DNA of 6,961 nucleotides from Alphaproteobacteria bacterium (GCA_028869395.1 JAGWSE010000410.1:1-6961), one strand, 5' to 3'; positions 1 through 6,825 are shown, counted from the stretch's first letter. The notes: generated from the letters alone by a model not told the origin. Numbers and translations are program-made.

Positions 1-1
1 A

Positions 2-205
2 GGGGCACGACGGAACGGCCGGCATGTGGGCGTCTGCGGCGAGGCGCCGGCGACCTATCCGCAGATCGCGGCCTTTCTCACGCGACTGGGTGTCACCTCC
101 ATCAGCGTCAATCCCCAGAGCCTGCCGCACACGCTCGCGGTGGTCGCGGAGGCGGAAGGCGCCCAGGCCGCGGCCAAGCTCGAACCCGCCGTTCCCGCCG
201 TCTAG
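2..205 (+). CDS. ppsA: Phosphoenolpyruvate synthase, C-terminal end (partial)
   Basis: Only the last 67 codons are present; the gene enters from the left edge and ends at TAG 203-205. The readable segment has the signature of the C-terminal PEP-binding TIM-barrel end of PEP synthases: a VGVCGEAP motif (residues 9-16 of the fragment), then YPQIAAFLTRLGVTSISVNP and a final helix HTLAVVAEAE. Family knowledge: PEP synthase makes PEP from pyruvate and ATP for gluconeogenesis in the cytoplasm, and the Cys of the xCG[QE] motif (codon 35-37 here) is the catalytic proton donor. The match is closer to PpsA (CGQAPSD-P, SISLNPD) than to PTS enzyme I or pyruvate phosphate dikinase, which have different residues here, but those relatives cannot be fully excluded from so short a piece. 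A short Ala/Glu/Pro tail follows the conserved end. It converges on the FMN protein gene with a 15-bp gap. Confidence 0.75.
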   Translation, partial: GARRNGRHVGVCGEAPATYPQIAAFLTRLGVTSISVNPQSLPHTLAVVAEAEGAQAAAKLEPAVPAV

Positions 206-220
206 CAGGGGGCGTGAGGC

Positions 221-703
221 TCAGACGGTCGTATTCCCGACCGTAAGGTCTTCGGAGGCTACGACGGCGTGCTCCAGGTGGCCGAAGCCCTTGGCATAGT
301 CCAGGACGGAGATCTCGGTGGGCGCGAACTCGAACAGCCGCACCGATTGATAGGGCTCCGCCACGACCTCGCCCGCCTGCGGGAACTTGGCCAGCAGGAG
401 ACGGCCGACCCGATCGATCTCGGACATGTCATCGATCCGCCGCGCCCGGCCCATCAGCGACACGCCCCGGATCTCCGACCAGGACCCGTAGGGCAGGGTG
501 ACGGTGGCGGCCGCGCGATTGTCCCGACCGAGAGTCAGCGCCTTCCGAGAGTCCGCCGCGCAGCCGAAGTAGATTCGCAGGCCCTCGCTCGCGTAGCTGA
601 CGACCACGGCGTGCGGCGCGCCGTCTTCGCAGAGGCTGGCGAGCGTCATGTCGCGCCCTTCGCGCAGGATGGAGACGGCCTGGTCCTTCAGATGTCGACG
701 CAT
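221..703 (-). CDS. Pyridoxamine 5'-phosphate oxidase-family FMN-binding protein
   Basis: A 160-aa protein of the split-beta-barrel flavin-binding type. Visible features: an N-terminal helix (MRRHLKDQAVSILREG), a first strand pair MTLASLCEDGAPHAVVVSYA (res 19-38), the strand LRIYFGCAADSRKALTLGRD (42-61) whose Ser/Arg/Lys usually contact FMN phosphate, then AAATVTLPYGSWSEIRGVSL (64-83) followed by MGRARRIDD, typical of the family. Such proteins are small cytoplasmic homodimers that bind FMN, F420 or haem; the substrate cannot be told from sequence. It lacks what would identify a true PdxH, so pyridoxine metabolism should not be assumed. The ATG at 701-703 is preferred over longer upstream reading because GGGAG (minus strand, 715-711) lies 7 nt before it and homology begins there; an open frame extending further upstream to about 1102 is Arg/Pro-rich and antisense to the kinase. 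It is divergent from the kinase gene. Confidence 0.85.
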   Translation of the reverse strand: MRRHLKDQAVSILREGRDMTLASLCEDGAPHAVVVSYASEGLRIYFGCAADSRKALTLGRDNRAAATVTLPYGSWSEIRGVSLMGRARRIDDMSEIDRVGRLLLAKFPQAGEVVAEPYQSVRLFEFAPTEISVLDYAKGFGHLEHAVVASEDLTVGNTTV

Positions 704-710
704 GGGGGAT

Positions 711-715
711 CTCCC
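711..715 (-). promoter_or_regulatory. Ribosome binding site for the FMN-binding protein
   Basis: On the minus strand GGGAG is followed by 7 nt and then ATG (703-701). This decides the start against the much longer upstream open frame in the same phase. Confidence 0.55.
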
Positions 716-795
716 GCCGGGGCGCCAGCAGAGGCCCCCGACCGACGCGCCGCCTTGAGGCAGGTCAACGGGCGTCTCCGGCGACCGGCGTTCGC

Positions 796-812
796 TTGAC
801 CCCCGGTTAACC
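796..812 (+). promoter_or_regulatory. Candidate CtrA-type binding site
   Basis: The sequence reads TTGA, seven bases (CCCCCGG), then TTAACC. The established CtrA box of Caulobacter and relatives is TTAA-N7-TTAA, often with CC after the second half, so this has the exact spacing with a single mismatch in the first half. It lies about 43-59 bp before the kinase TTG start, within promoter range. TTAA is rare in DNA this rich in G and C. The element also overlaps a -35-like TTGACC, so activation or repression of the kinase promoter would both be possible geometrically. This is inference from one site; chance occurrence is possible. Confidence 0.35.
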
Positions 813-841
813 CCGCCGCGAGACAATCGGGCCAATGACAC

Positions 842-847
842 GGGAGG
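842..847 (+). promoter_or_regulatory. Ribosome binding site for the hybrid kinase (TTG start)
   Basis: GGGAGG lies 7 nt before TTG 855-857. No in-frame ATG or GTG with a comparable site lies upstream: the nearby ATG at 835 is in another phase and stops after seven codons. The site therefore supports the rare TTG start. Confidence 0.6.
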
Positions 848-854
848 CGGCCTG

Positions 855-2636
855 TTGAGCAAAGCGGCCGACGTTCGCGGCGGTTCGGCGCCGAGAGGGC
901 AGGGACTGGCGCTCTTCGCGGCCTCCGCGCGCAACCTCCTGCCCCGCTTCGTGAGCAGCCTGGCCGTGGGCGCGGTTTCCGCTTGGTATCTCGGCTGGCC
1001 GTGGACGCTGGCCTGGCTGATCGCGGTCTGGGGAAGCCTCCTCAGCGGCCTGCGACTGACCCGCTGGGCGCGTTCGGCGCCTGCGAACTCGGTGGTCGCC
1101 ACGCGACTTCACAGCACCGTCTCGACCCTGCTGCAGATCGTGATGTTCGTGGCGCTGTGGCGGACGGGAGATCCTGCCGCGGGCGTCTTCGCCCTCATGT
1201 GCGCCTTCGTCGGGGGCGCCTACGTCCTGCTACAATACTACTCCGATCTGCCGGCCTTCCGCCTGCTGATCACGCCCTATGCGGTCGCCATGGTCTACAT
1301 GGGCGCGGACCTTGTCTGGCGGACGGGCGCGACCCTCGGGGGAATGCTCGCGCTCGCCGCGGCCGTGGCGAGCCTGATCAATTTCTTCTATCTCGCGCGG
1401 CGCCAGCTCGATCGCTCGCGCAAGGGGCTGCGCGAAGCGCGTGAACGCGCGCAGCAGGGTGAACTCGCCGCCGAGGCCGCAAACGCGGCGAAGAGCGCCT
1501 TCCTCGCGACCATGAGCCACGAGATCCGCACGCCCCTGAACGGGGTCCTCGGAATGGCCCAGGCCATGGCCGCGGACGAGCTGTCGGACGTTCAGCGCGA
1601 GCGGCTGACGGTGATCCACCGATCGGGCGAGGCGCTGCTCGCCATCCTGAACGACGTGCTCGATCTGTCGAAGATCGAGGCCGGCAAGCTGGAGCTCGAG
1701 GCCATCGAGTTCGACCTGGGCGAGGTGGCCCAAGGCGCCTATTCCGCCTTCACCGCCTTGGCCAACAAGAAGGGCCTCTCCTTCGCGCTCAGCATCGGGC
1801 CGGCGCGGGGCCGCTACCTGGGCGATCCGACACGGATTCGCCAGATCCTCTACAACCTGATCTCGAACGCGCTGAAGTTCACCGAGCAGGGCGAGATCCG
1901 GGTGACCGCGGTGCGCCATGACGACACCCTCGAGATCGCGGTCGCCGACACCGGCGTGGGGATCTCGGCGGAGAACCTCGCCCGCCTGTTCCAGAAGTTC
2001 GACCAGCTCGATTCCTCGACCACCCGTCGCTTCGGCGGCACGGGCCTGGGCCTCGCCATTTGCCAGGAGCTCGCGCAGCTCATGGGCGGGGAGATCGAGG
2101 TCGAGAGCCAGGTGGGTCGCGGCTCGACCTTCACCGTGCGGCTGCCGCTGTCGTTCCTGGGCGAGGAGAAGCCTTCGCCGATGCTGGCCCCGCCGCCGAT
2201 CGATGAGGTGGCGCCCATGCGCCTGCGCGTGCTGGCGGCGGAAGACAACGCGGTCAACCAACTCGTGCTCAAGACCATCCTGCATCAGCTCGGCCTCGAG
2301 CCCACCGTCGTGGAGGACGGCCAGGCGGCGGTGGAGTCGTGGGCTTCGGCCGAGTGGGACGTGATCCTCATGGACGTCCAGATGCCGGTGATGGACGGCC
2401 TCGCCGCCGCCGGGGAGATCCGCGCGCGCGAGCGCCAGACGGGACGCCGGCGCACGCCGATCATCGCGCTCACCGCCAATGCGATGGCCCACCAGGTGGA
2501 CCAGTACATCGCCGCCGGCATGGACGGCCATGTGGCCAAGCCGATCGGCGCGGCCGACCTCATCCAGGCGCTGGGCGCGGTGATGGACGCGTCCGAGGCC
2601 GATGATGGCCCTGCGGGCGTCCAGGCCGGATCCTAG
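855..2636 (+). CDS. Membrane hybrid sensor histidine kinase with C-terminal receiver
   Basis: A 593-aa hybrid kinase. Residues about 31-180 form roughly six hydrophobic segments with very short loops, a membrane sensor I cannot assign to a named domain. A charged, probably coiled-coil linker (about 183-215) leads to the HisKA helix with MSHEIRTPLNG and phospho-acceptor His222. The ATPase domain shows the N box NLISNALKF (Asn334/Asn338), G1 DTGVGI (365-370), F box FQKFDQLD (379-386) and G2 GGTGLGLAI (394-402). After a Pro-rich hinge (440-454) comes a complete receiver: Glu463/Asp464, phospho-acceptor Asp507 in LMDVQMP, Thr540 and Lys562 in AKPI. All catalytic residues are present, so it should autophosphorylate His222 and pass phosphate to Asp507; such hybrids normally hand on through a histidine phosphotransferase, and none is encoded here. 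There is no PAS domain, so it is not CckA-like in layout. The TTG start is chosen from its GGGAGG site. The signal sensed is unknown. Confidence 0.92.
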   Translation: MSKAADVRGGSAPRGQGLALFAASARNLLPRFVSSLAVGAVSAWYLGWPWTLAWLIAVWGSLLSGLRLTRWARSAPANSVVATRLHSTVSTLLQIVMFVALWRTGDPAAGVFALMCAFVGGAYVLLQYYSDLPAFRLLITPYAVAMVYMGADLVWRTGATLGGMLALAAAVASLINFFYLARRQLDRSRKGLREARERAQQGELAAEAANAAKSAFLATMSHEIRTPLNGVLGMAQAMAADELSDVQRERLTVIHRSGEALLAILNDVLDLSKIEAGKLELEAIEFDLGEVAQGAYSAFTALANKKGLSFALSIGPARGRYLGDPTRIRQILYNLISNALKFTEQGEIRVTAVRHDDTLEIAVADTGVGISAENLARLFQKFDQLDSSTTRRFGGTGLGLAICQELAQLMGGEIEVESQVGRGSTFTVRLPLSFLGEEKPSPMLAPPPIDEVAPMRLRVLAAEDNAVNQLVLKTILHQLGLEPTVVEDGQAAVESWASAEWDVILMDVQMPVMDGLAAAGEIRARERQTGRRRTPIIALTANAMAHQVDQYIAAGMDGHVAKPIGAADLIQALGAVMDASEADDGPAGVQAGS

Positions 2637-2672
2637 GCTCGACAGCCGCCGCCAGCCTGCCAAGCTCGGCTC

Positions 2673-3080
2673 ATGGACGAGCTCATGCGGTTTCCGAGCG
2701 CGACGCGGAGCGATCCGCGGGTCGACGCCTGGTTCTCCGATCCGGACAACGTGCTGCGGCGTGTCGCCGAGCCGTGGTTCGAGCGGATGCGCAACTGCGG
2801 CAGCGACGTGCGCGAACTCCTGCACGACGGCTGGCCCACCGCGTGCGTCGGTGACGCCGCCTTCGCCTACGTGGCGGCCTTCCGGGCCCATGTGAACGTC
2901 GGGTTCTTCCAGGGAGCCTCGCTCCCTGACCCCGCCGGTGTTCTGGAAGGCGCCGGCAAACGCATGCGCCACGTGAAGCTGCGCTGGGGCGAGCCGGTCC
3001 AGGCCGACGCGCTGGATGCGCTCATATCCGCCGCCTATCACGACATCCGCCGGCGTCTGGCCTCGCCGGATGACCGCTGA
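2673..3080 (+). CDS. DUF1801 domain-containing protein
   Basis: A 135-aa cytoplasmic protein with no signal peptide or membrane segment. The stretch AYVAAFRAHVNVGFFQGASL followed by PDPAGVLEGAGKRMRHVKL (about res 67-105) is the recognisable core of the DUF1801 (YdhG-like) family: a strand with HVN[LV]GFF, then the G(A/T)GKRMRHVK loop. The N-terminal half (VDAWFSDPDNVLRRVAEPWF) is typical for the proteobacterial subgroup. The biochemical role of this family is not established and I infer none. It starts 36 nt after the kinase stop. No strong Shine-Dalgarno is seen before ATG 2673; a second in-frame ATG at 2685 (preceded by GACGAG) is possible and would shorten it by four residues. It may be translated from the kinase transcript, but the gap allows its own promoter. 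Length is normal and the frame is intact. Confidence 0.8.
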   Translation: MDELMRFPSATRSDPRVDAWFSDPDNVLRRVAEPWFERMRNCGSDVRELLHDGWPTACVGDAAFAYVAAFRAHVNVGFFQGASLPDPAGVLEGAGKRMRHVKLRWGEPVQADALDALISAAYHDIRRRLASPDDR

Positions 3081-3138
3081 GCATTGCCATCGCGCCCGTA
3101 CACGTTCCTACCAGAAGGCGATCGCGGTCCTCCTCGAA

Positions 3139-3154
3139 GCAGGGACGCCCCTGC
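3139..3154 (+). repeat. Short perfect inverted repeat (hairpin) before the response regulator
   Basis: GCAGGG (3139-3144), a 4-nt ACGC loop and CCCTGC (3149-3154) form a perfect 6-bp GC-rich stem. It sits in the 100-bp gap between the DUF1801 gene and the receiver gene, 14 nt before the Shine-Dalgarno. There is no T-run after it, so it is not a standard intrinsic terminator. It might stabilise a processed 5' end or weaken read-through, or it may be chance in GC-rich DNA. Confidence 0.3.
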
Positions 3155-3167
3155 CTGCAACGACATC

Positions 3168-3172
3168 GGAGG
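3168..3172 (+). promoter_or_regulatory. Ribosome binding site for the response regulator (GTG start)
   Basis: GGAGG lies 8 nt before GTG 3181-3183. It fixes the start just before the first receiver strand (RRILVVEDE). Another GTG at 3174 is in a different phase and too close to the site. Confidence 0.55.
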
Positions 3173-3180
3173 CGTGCGAC

Positions 3181-3590
3181 GTGAGGGACGAACCGGACCT
3201 GAACGGCCGGCGAATCCTGGTGGTCGAGGACGAGTACTTCCTCGCCGCGGACGCCGAATGGGCCCTGCGGGGCGCTGGCGCCGAGGTGGCGGGGCCCTGC
3301 TCGAGCGAGGCGGCGGCGCAGGCAGAGCTCGAGGCGCGTCACCTGACGCCGCGCTGGTCGACATCAACCTGGGCTCCGGCCCATCGTTCAGGCTTGCCGG
3401 GACCTTGAAGGAACGGGGCATCCCCTTCGTGTTCGTCACGGGCTATGACGCGGTGACGATCCCCAACGGGTTCGAGAGCGTTCCACGGCTGCAAAAGCCG
3501 CTCGAGCTGCGTCAGATCCTGGGCGCCTTCTCGAAGCTCCTGACCAACGCCGACTGGGCGCAGGCGGCCGCGGACGCCGCGGGTTCTTGA
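3181..3590 (+). pseudogene. Single-domain response regulator (receiver only), frameshifted
   Basis: Two reading phases together give a complete receiver. From GTG 3181 the first phase reads NGRRILVVEDEYFLAADAEW and on to LEARH, with acidic residues Glu16/Asp17/Glu18. As written it then leaves the family and stops at TGA 3406-3408, giving a 75-aa product without the phospho-acceptor. The second phase picks up exactly there with PDAALVDINLGSG (phospho-acceptor Asp61), PFVFVTGYD (Thr87) and LQKPLE (Lys106), ending at TGA 3588-3590. The join needs one extra base near 3342-3344 (CAC-CCT instead of CACCT), so one C seems lost. Restored, it is about 136 aa, normal for stand-alone receivers of the alphaproteobacterial type that act as phosphate sinks or shuttles. 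It has no output domain. Its place downstream of the hybrid kinase suggests, but does not prove, a partnership. Sequencing error and true gene decay both fit. Confidence 0.8.
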
Positions 3591-3647
3591 TCGGGGCGTT
3601 CGATCGGCCCAATACGTCGCCCTTTTTCCCGCAGCTGGATCTTACGC

Positions 3648-4697
3648 ATGTCCCGAGCCCGAGCCGCCAGTTCCGCGCCGCGGTGGATCCTGTTCGTCGC
3701 GATCGCGGCGGCGGGGCTATTCTACGTGAAGTGGCTTCCCTACTGGGACAAGGCCCTGATCGCGGCCGCCAACCACTCGATCGGCGGATCCATCCTGACC
3801 GGCAAGGCGGTCCATCCACCCGCCGCCTCCTGGCGCGCGGCCGTGGACTACGGGCTCGCCTACGGCAAGGCCATCTGGAAGGCGCTGCTCGTGGCCCTGC
3901 TGCTGGGCTCCGGCGTGCAGGCGCTCTTGCCGGCCGACTGGATCTACCGCCTGCTCGGCAAGTCCCGTTTCGGCAGTGTCGTGGCGGGTGGACTGCTTGG
4001 TCCGCCAGGGATGATGTGCACCTGCTGCGCCGCTCCGATCGTCGTGGGCCTGCGCCGCCGCCAGGCCTCGTCCGGCGCCGCCATCGCCTACTGGCTCGGC
4101 AATTCCGTGCTGAACCCGGCGACCCTGGTTTTCATGGGCTTCGTCCTGGGCTGGCGATGGACCGCGCTGCGGCTGCTTCTCGGGCTGCCCATGGTCTTTG
4201 GCCTGGGCTGGCTCGCCAACCGCCTGACTTCACCGCGCGAAGCGGCTCAGGCCGAGGCCGCCGTCGCCGAGCTCAGGGCGGAGCCGGAGAATTCGGTCTT
4301 GCGCCGCTGGCTCGCCACTCTCGCCCGAATGACGCTGCAACTCGTGCCGGAATATGCGCTCCTCGTGCTGTTGCTGGGCGCAGGTCGTGCGTGGCTGTTC
4401 CCGGCGCTTGGACCCGCCATCGGCGACCATATCCAATGGATCGTGGCGTTTGCCCTGGCCGGCGCGGTCTTCGTGATCCCGACCGCCGGCGAGGTGCCGA
4501 TCATCCAGGCCATGCTCGCCCTGGGTGTCGGCGCGGGCCCGGCGGGGGCGCTGCTCATGACCCTGCCGCCCATCAGCCTTCCTTCGATGGCGATGGTGTC
4601 GCGTTCGTTCCCGCCGCGAATCCTCGCCACGGTCGTGGGCGGGGTCGTGCTGTTCGGCCTCGCGGGCGGCGCCTTGGCGGTGGCCTTCGGGTTCTGA
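3648..4697 (+). CDS. ArsP/YraQ-type (DUF318) permease
   Basis: A 349-aa inner-membrane protein with about eight to nine hydrophobic segments (about 12-29, 74-95, 107-123, 142-168, 172-191, 228-250, 262-280, 283-304, 326-347). After the second segment comes GGLLGPPGMMCTCCAAPIVVGL (Cys124, 126, 127), and the second half repeats the theme as TAGEVPIIQAMLALGVGAGP followed by PPISLPSMAM: an internal duplication typical of the DUF318 permease fold. Some family members (ArsP) export trivalent methylated arsenicals; the substrate here cannot be read, and no arsR, arsC, arsM or thioredoxin-like gene is nearby, so arsenic is only one possibility. A cytoplasmic Ala/Glu-rich loop (about 195-218) divides the halves. 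ATG 3648 is chosen because the first membrane segment follows directly; its Shine-Dalgarno is weak (GGAT, 7 nt away). It lies 57 bp after the broken receiver gene and converges on the S9 peptidase gene with a 39-bp gap. Confidence 0.82.
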   Translation: MSRARAASSAPRWILFVAIAAAGLFYVKWLPYWDKALIAAANHSIGGSILTGKAVHPPAASWRAAVDYGLAYGKAIWKALLVALLLGSGVQALLPADWIYRLLGKSRFGSVVAGGLLGPPGMMCTCCAAPIVVGLRRRQASSGAAIAYWLGNSVLNPATLVFMGFVLGWRWTALRLLLGLPMVFGLGWLANRLTSPREAAQAEAAVAELRAEPENSVLRRWLATLARMTLQLVPEYALLVLLLGAGRAWLFPALGPAIGDHIQWIVAFALAGAVFVIPTAGEVPIIQAMLALGVGAGPAGALLMTLPPISLPSMAMVSRSFPPRILATVVGGVVLFGLAGGALAVAFGF

Positions 4698-4736
4698 TCG
4701 CCTCGGGTCTCGAGCGGGGGCTTCGTCCGCATCCGG

Positions 4737-6787
4737 CTATTTGGGCGGCGACTGGTAGCGGTTGAACCAGGCCAGGATCGCCGCCGTCTTCGCCGCCGCC
4801 TGCGAGGGGCGGTCGGCCAGCCCCTCATGAGAAGCGCCTGGCACGCGCACCAGGACGCTCGGCACCCCGCGAAGCTGCAGAGCCTGGTAGAACTGCTCCG
4901 ACTGGCTGGGTGGGGTGCGGAAGTCCTGTTCCCCCACCACCAGCATGGTCGGCGTGGCGACATCGCCCACGAGAGACAGCGGGCTTCGCGCCCAATACGC
5001 CGGCTCGTCCTCCCACGGCATCTTCCCGAACCAGTACTTGGCCATGAAGTTGTAGCCGTCGACGGTCAGCACCTCGCTGGTCCAGTCGATCACCGGCTTC
5101 TGGGCCGCCGCCGCGGCGAAGCGGTGCGTCTTGCCCACGATCCAGGCGGTGAGCGCGCCGCCGCCGGAGCCGCCGGTGACGTAGAGCCGGTTCGGATCGA
5201 CGAACCCCTTGGCGATGGCGGCGTCGACGACGCTCATCAGGTCGTCGTAGTCGTGGCTCGGATAGTTGCGGTCGATCCGATTGGCGAACGCCTCTCCGTA
5301 CGAGGTCGAGCCGCGCGGATTGGCGTAGACCACCACATAGCCTGCCGCCGCATAGAGCTGGTCGTCGCTCGAGAACAGCGGACCGTAGGCGGCGAAGGGG
5401 CCGCCGTGGATCTCGAGGATCAGCGGATATTTCCTGGAGGGGTCAAAGTCGGGGGGCGTCACGATCCAGGCGTCGATCGGGGTCTTGTCGTAGGAAGATA
5501 CGACCGACATCGGTGCGACCTTGGCTAGCCTCTTGCCCTCGAACAGGTCCGCGTTGAGATCGGTCAGCCGCGCCACCTTGCCGCCACGCACGATGGCCAG
5601 GTCGCCTGGCTCGTAGGGTCCGCCCTGGGTGAAGGCCACGATCCCTCGCCCGACGGAGAACTGTCCGCCCGTGTAGGGCCGGTCGAGCTCCGATCCGGAC
5701 AGCCCTGCCGCCACCGTCTGGATCCTGCCGTCGAGGTCGACGCGGGCCACCTTGCCCACGCCATGGTCGTCGTAGCGGACATAGATGCTGCGTCCGTCGG
5801 ACGCCCACTGCGGGCCGCCGACGCTACGGTCGAGGCTCGCGGTCAGGACGCGCCGGTTCGCCCCATCCCGGTCCATCACATAGAGCAGCTCGTTTTCGTA
5901 GCGCGGTGGCGGGTGTCGTCGAATCCCGTGTAGGCGATCTTCGTTCCGTCCGGCGAAATCGCCGGGCTTTCGTCCGGACCCACGCGGTGCGTCAGGCGCG
6001 TGAGCGTCCCGTCCGCCACGGCGACCCGGTAGAGCTCGCTCTCCTGCGGGTCGAGCTGCCAATTCGGCTCCCGGTTGGTCGCAAAGACGATCGACCGGCC
6101 GTCCTTGTCGAAGCGGATCGGGCCACCGTCGTCGAACTTGCCGAACGTGATCTGGCGCGGCTGCCCGCCGTCGGCCGAGACGACGAAGATGTGGCGATAG
6201 CCGGGCTTCAGATAGCCTTCGCCGTCGGCGCGGTAGGTGAGCCGGTCAATGATCTTCAGAGACGGCGCCCAGCGGGCGCCCTCAGGCGCGGCAATCGCCG
6301 CGCCGAAGGACCTGCCGCCGTCTCGCACCAGCATGATGAAGGCCAGGGTCTTGCCGTCCGGCGACCAGGCGATGTCGTTCGGCGCTTCGTCGAGCGTCGC
6401 GATCCGCGCGGAGCGGCCGCTCTTCATCCAGCGGACGTAGAGTTGCGGCGCCCCGCCGCCGCCCGACGACACATAGGCGAGCCTTGTCCCATCTGGAGAC
6501 CACCGCGGGTGCGAATTCCCATTCTGGTCGGCCACCAACGGCGACTGCTCGCCCGTCGCCGGGTCGACGAGCCAGATCGAGGGATGACCCCGATCGGTCA
6601 TGATGTCGTTGGTCACCCGCACGTAGGCTATGGCGCCGCCGTCGGGACGCACCTGCGGATCCGTCGCCTCGGAAAGGCCGAACAGATCACGCGCCGTGAA
6701 GGTGCGCGTCGGCCCCGCCTGCGCCTGTCCGGCGACCGGCGCGCCGAGCACAAGGGCGGCGGCGGTGATGAACAAGGCAAGGCGCAT
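4737..6787 (-). pseudogene. Secreted S9 (prolyl oligopeptidase-type) peptidase, frameshifted
   Basis: Restored by one base, the gene would encode about 683 aa, the usual size of S9 peptidases of the dipeptidyl/acylaminoacyl type. It begins with a signal peptide (MRLALFITAAALVLG...AQA|G, cut after about residue 24), so export to the periplasm is expected. A beta-propeller follows with WSPDG-type repeats (WSPDGTRLAYVSS, WSPDGKTLAFIM, ISPDGTKIAYTGFDD, WASDGRSIYVRYDD). The alpha/beta-hydrolase half has LEIHGGPFAAYG (oxyanion region), GYVVVYANPRGSTSYG, the nucleophile in TGGSGGG (Ser about 541), the acid in VGEQDFRTP (Asp about 622) and GASHEG (His about 654). At about 5901-5906 the frame breaks: TGFDDTRHR runs to a stop at 5878-5876, while the next phase continues RYENELLYVMDRDG. 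A lost G (HRGYEN in relatives) explains it best. The start ATG 6787-6785 has a GGGGGA site 5 nt upstream. The downstream part has no credible start of its own. Confidence 0.88.
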
Positions 6788-6825
6788 GGAGGTCCCCCGA
6801 CGGCGAGCGCGACAAAGCTTGGCCG

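Larger units (their letters stand above)
704..854. other. Divergent intergenic region
   Basis: These 151 bp separate two genes transcribed away from each other and should hold both promoters. Seen directly: TTGACC on the + strand (796-801), TTGACC on the - strand (768-763), an 8-bp palindrome GGTTAACC (805-812), and GACAAT (822-827) as a poor -10 candidate 20 nt after the + strand TTGACC. Neither TTGACC has a well-spaced, good -10 partner, so no sigma-70 promoter is called. No RNA gene or terminator is apparent. Confidence 0.5.

Noticed and set aside
269..799. A 176-codon + strand open frame over the FMN protein
   Set aside because: It is the antisense shadow of a well-recognised flavin-binding protein and has no motif of its own.
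1230..3041. A 603-codon open frame on the - strand
   Set aside because: It lies antisense to the kinase and DUF1801 genes, is rich in Arg/His/Gly/Leu with no family motifs, and exists because stops are rare in GC-rich DNA. The + strand proteins have clear domains.
3338..3346. Programmed -1 ribosomal frameshifting in the receiver gene
   Set aside because: No slippery X-XXY-YYZ heptamer is present and the zero-frame product would be useless; the same holds for the peptidase break at 5901-5906. A lost base is simpler.
3590..3630. Intrinsic terminator after the receiver gene (GGGGCG / CGGCCC and a later TTTTT)
   Set aside because: The stem has an internal mismatch and the T-run is separated from it by about 13 nt, so the geometry is wrong.
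4698..4736. Bidirectional terminator between permease and peptidase
   Set aside because: Only 4-5 bp imperfect stems (CTCG/CGAG, GCGGG/TCCGC) and no T-run are visible, too weak to call.
3587..4765. A 392-codon + strand open frame overlapping the permease
   Set aside because: It is out of phase with the permease and of Arg/Pro/Gly-rich composition without motifs, whereas the permease phase gives proper membrane segments and the CxCC motif.
5940..6062. ATG at 6062 (- strand) as the start of a separate 441-aa hydrolase
   Set aside because: The first 53 residues from this ATG are out-of-phase translation of the peptidase propeller; conserved sequence begins only at RYENELLY, after the break.
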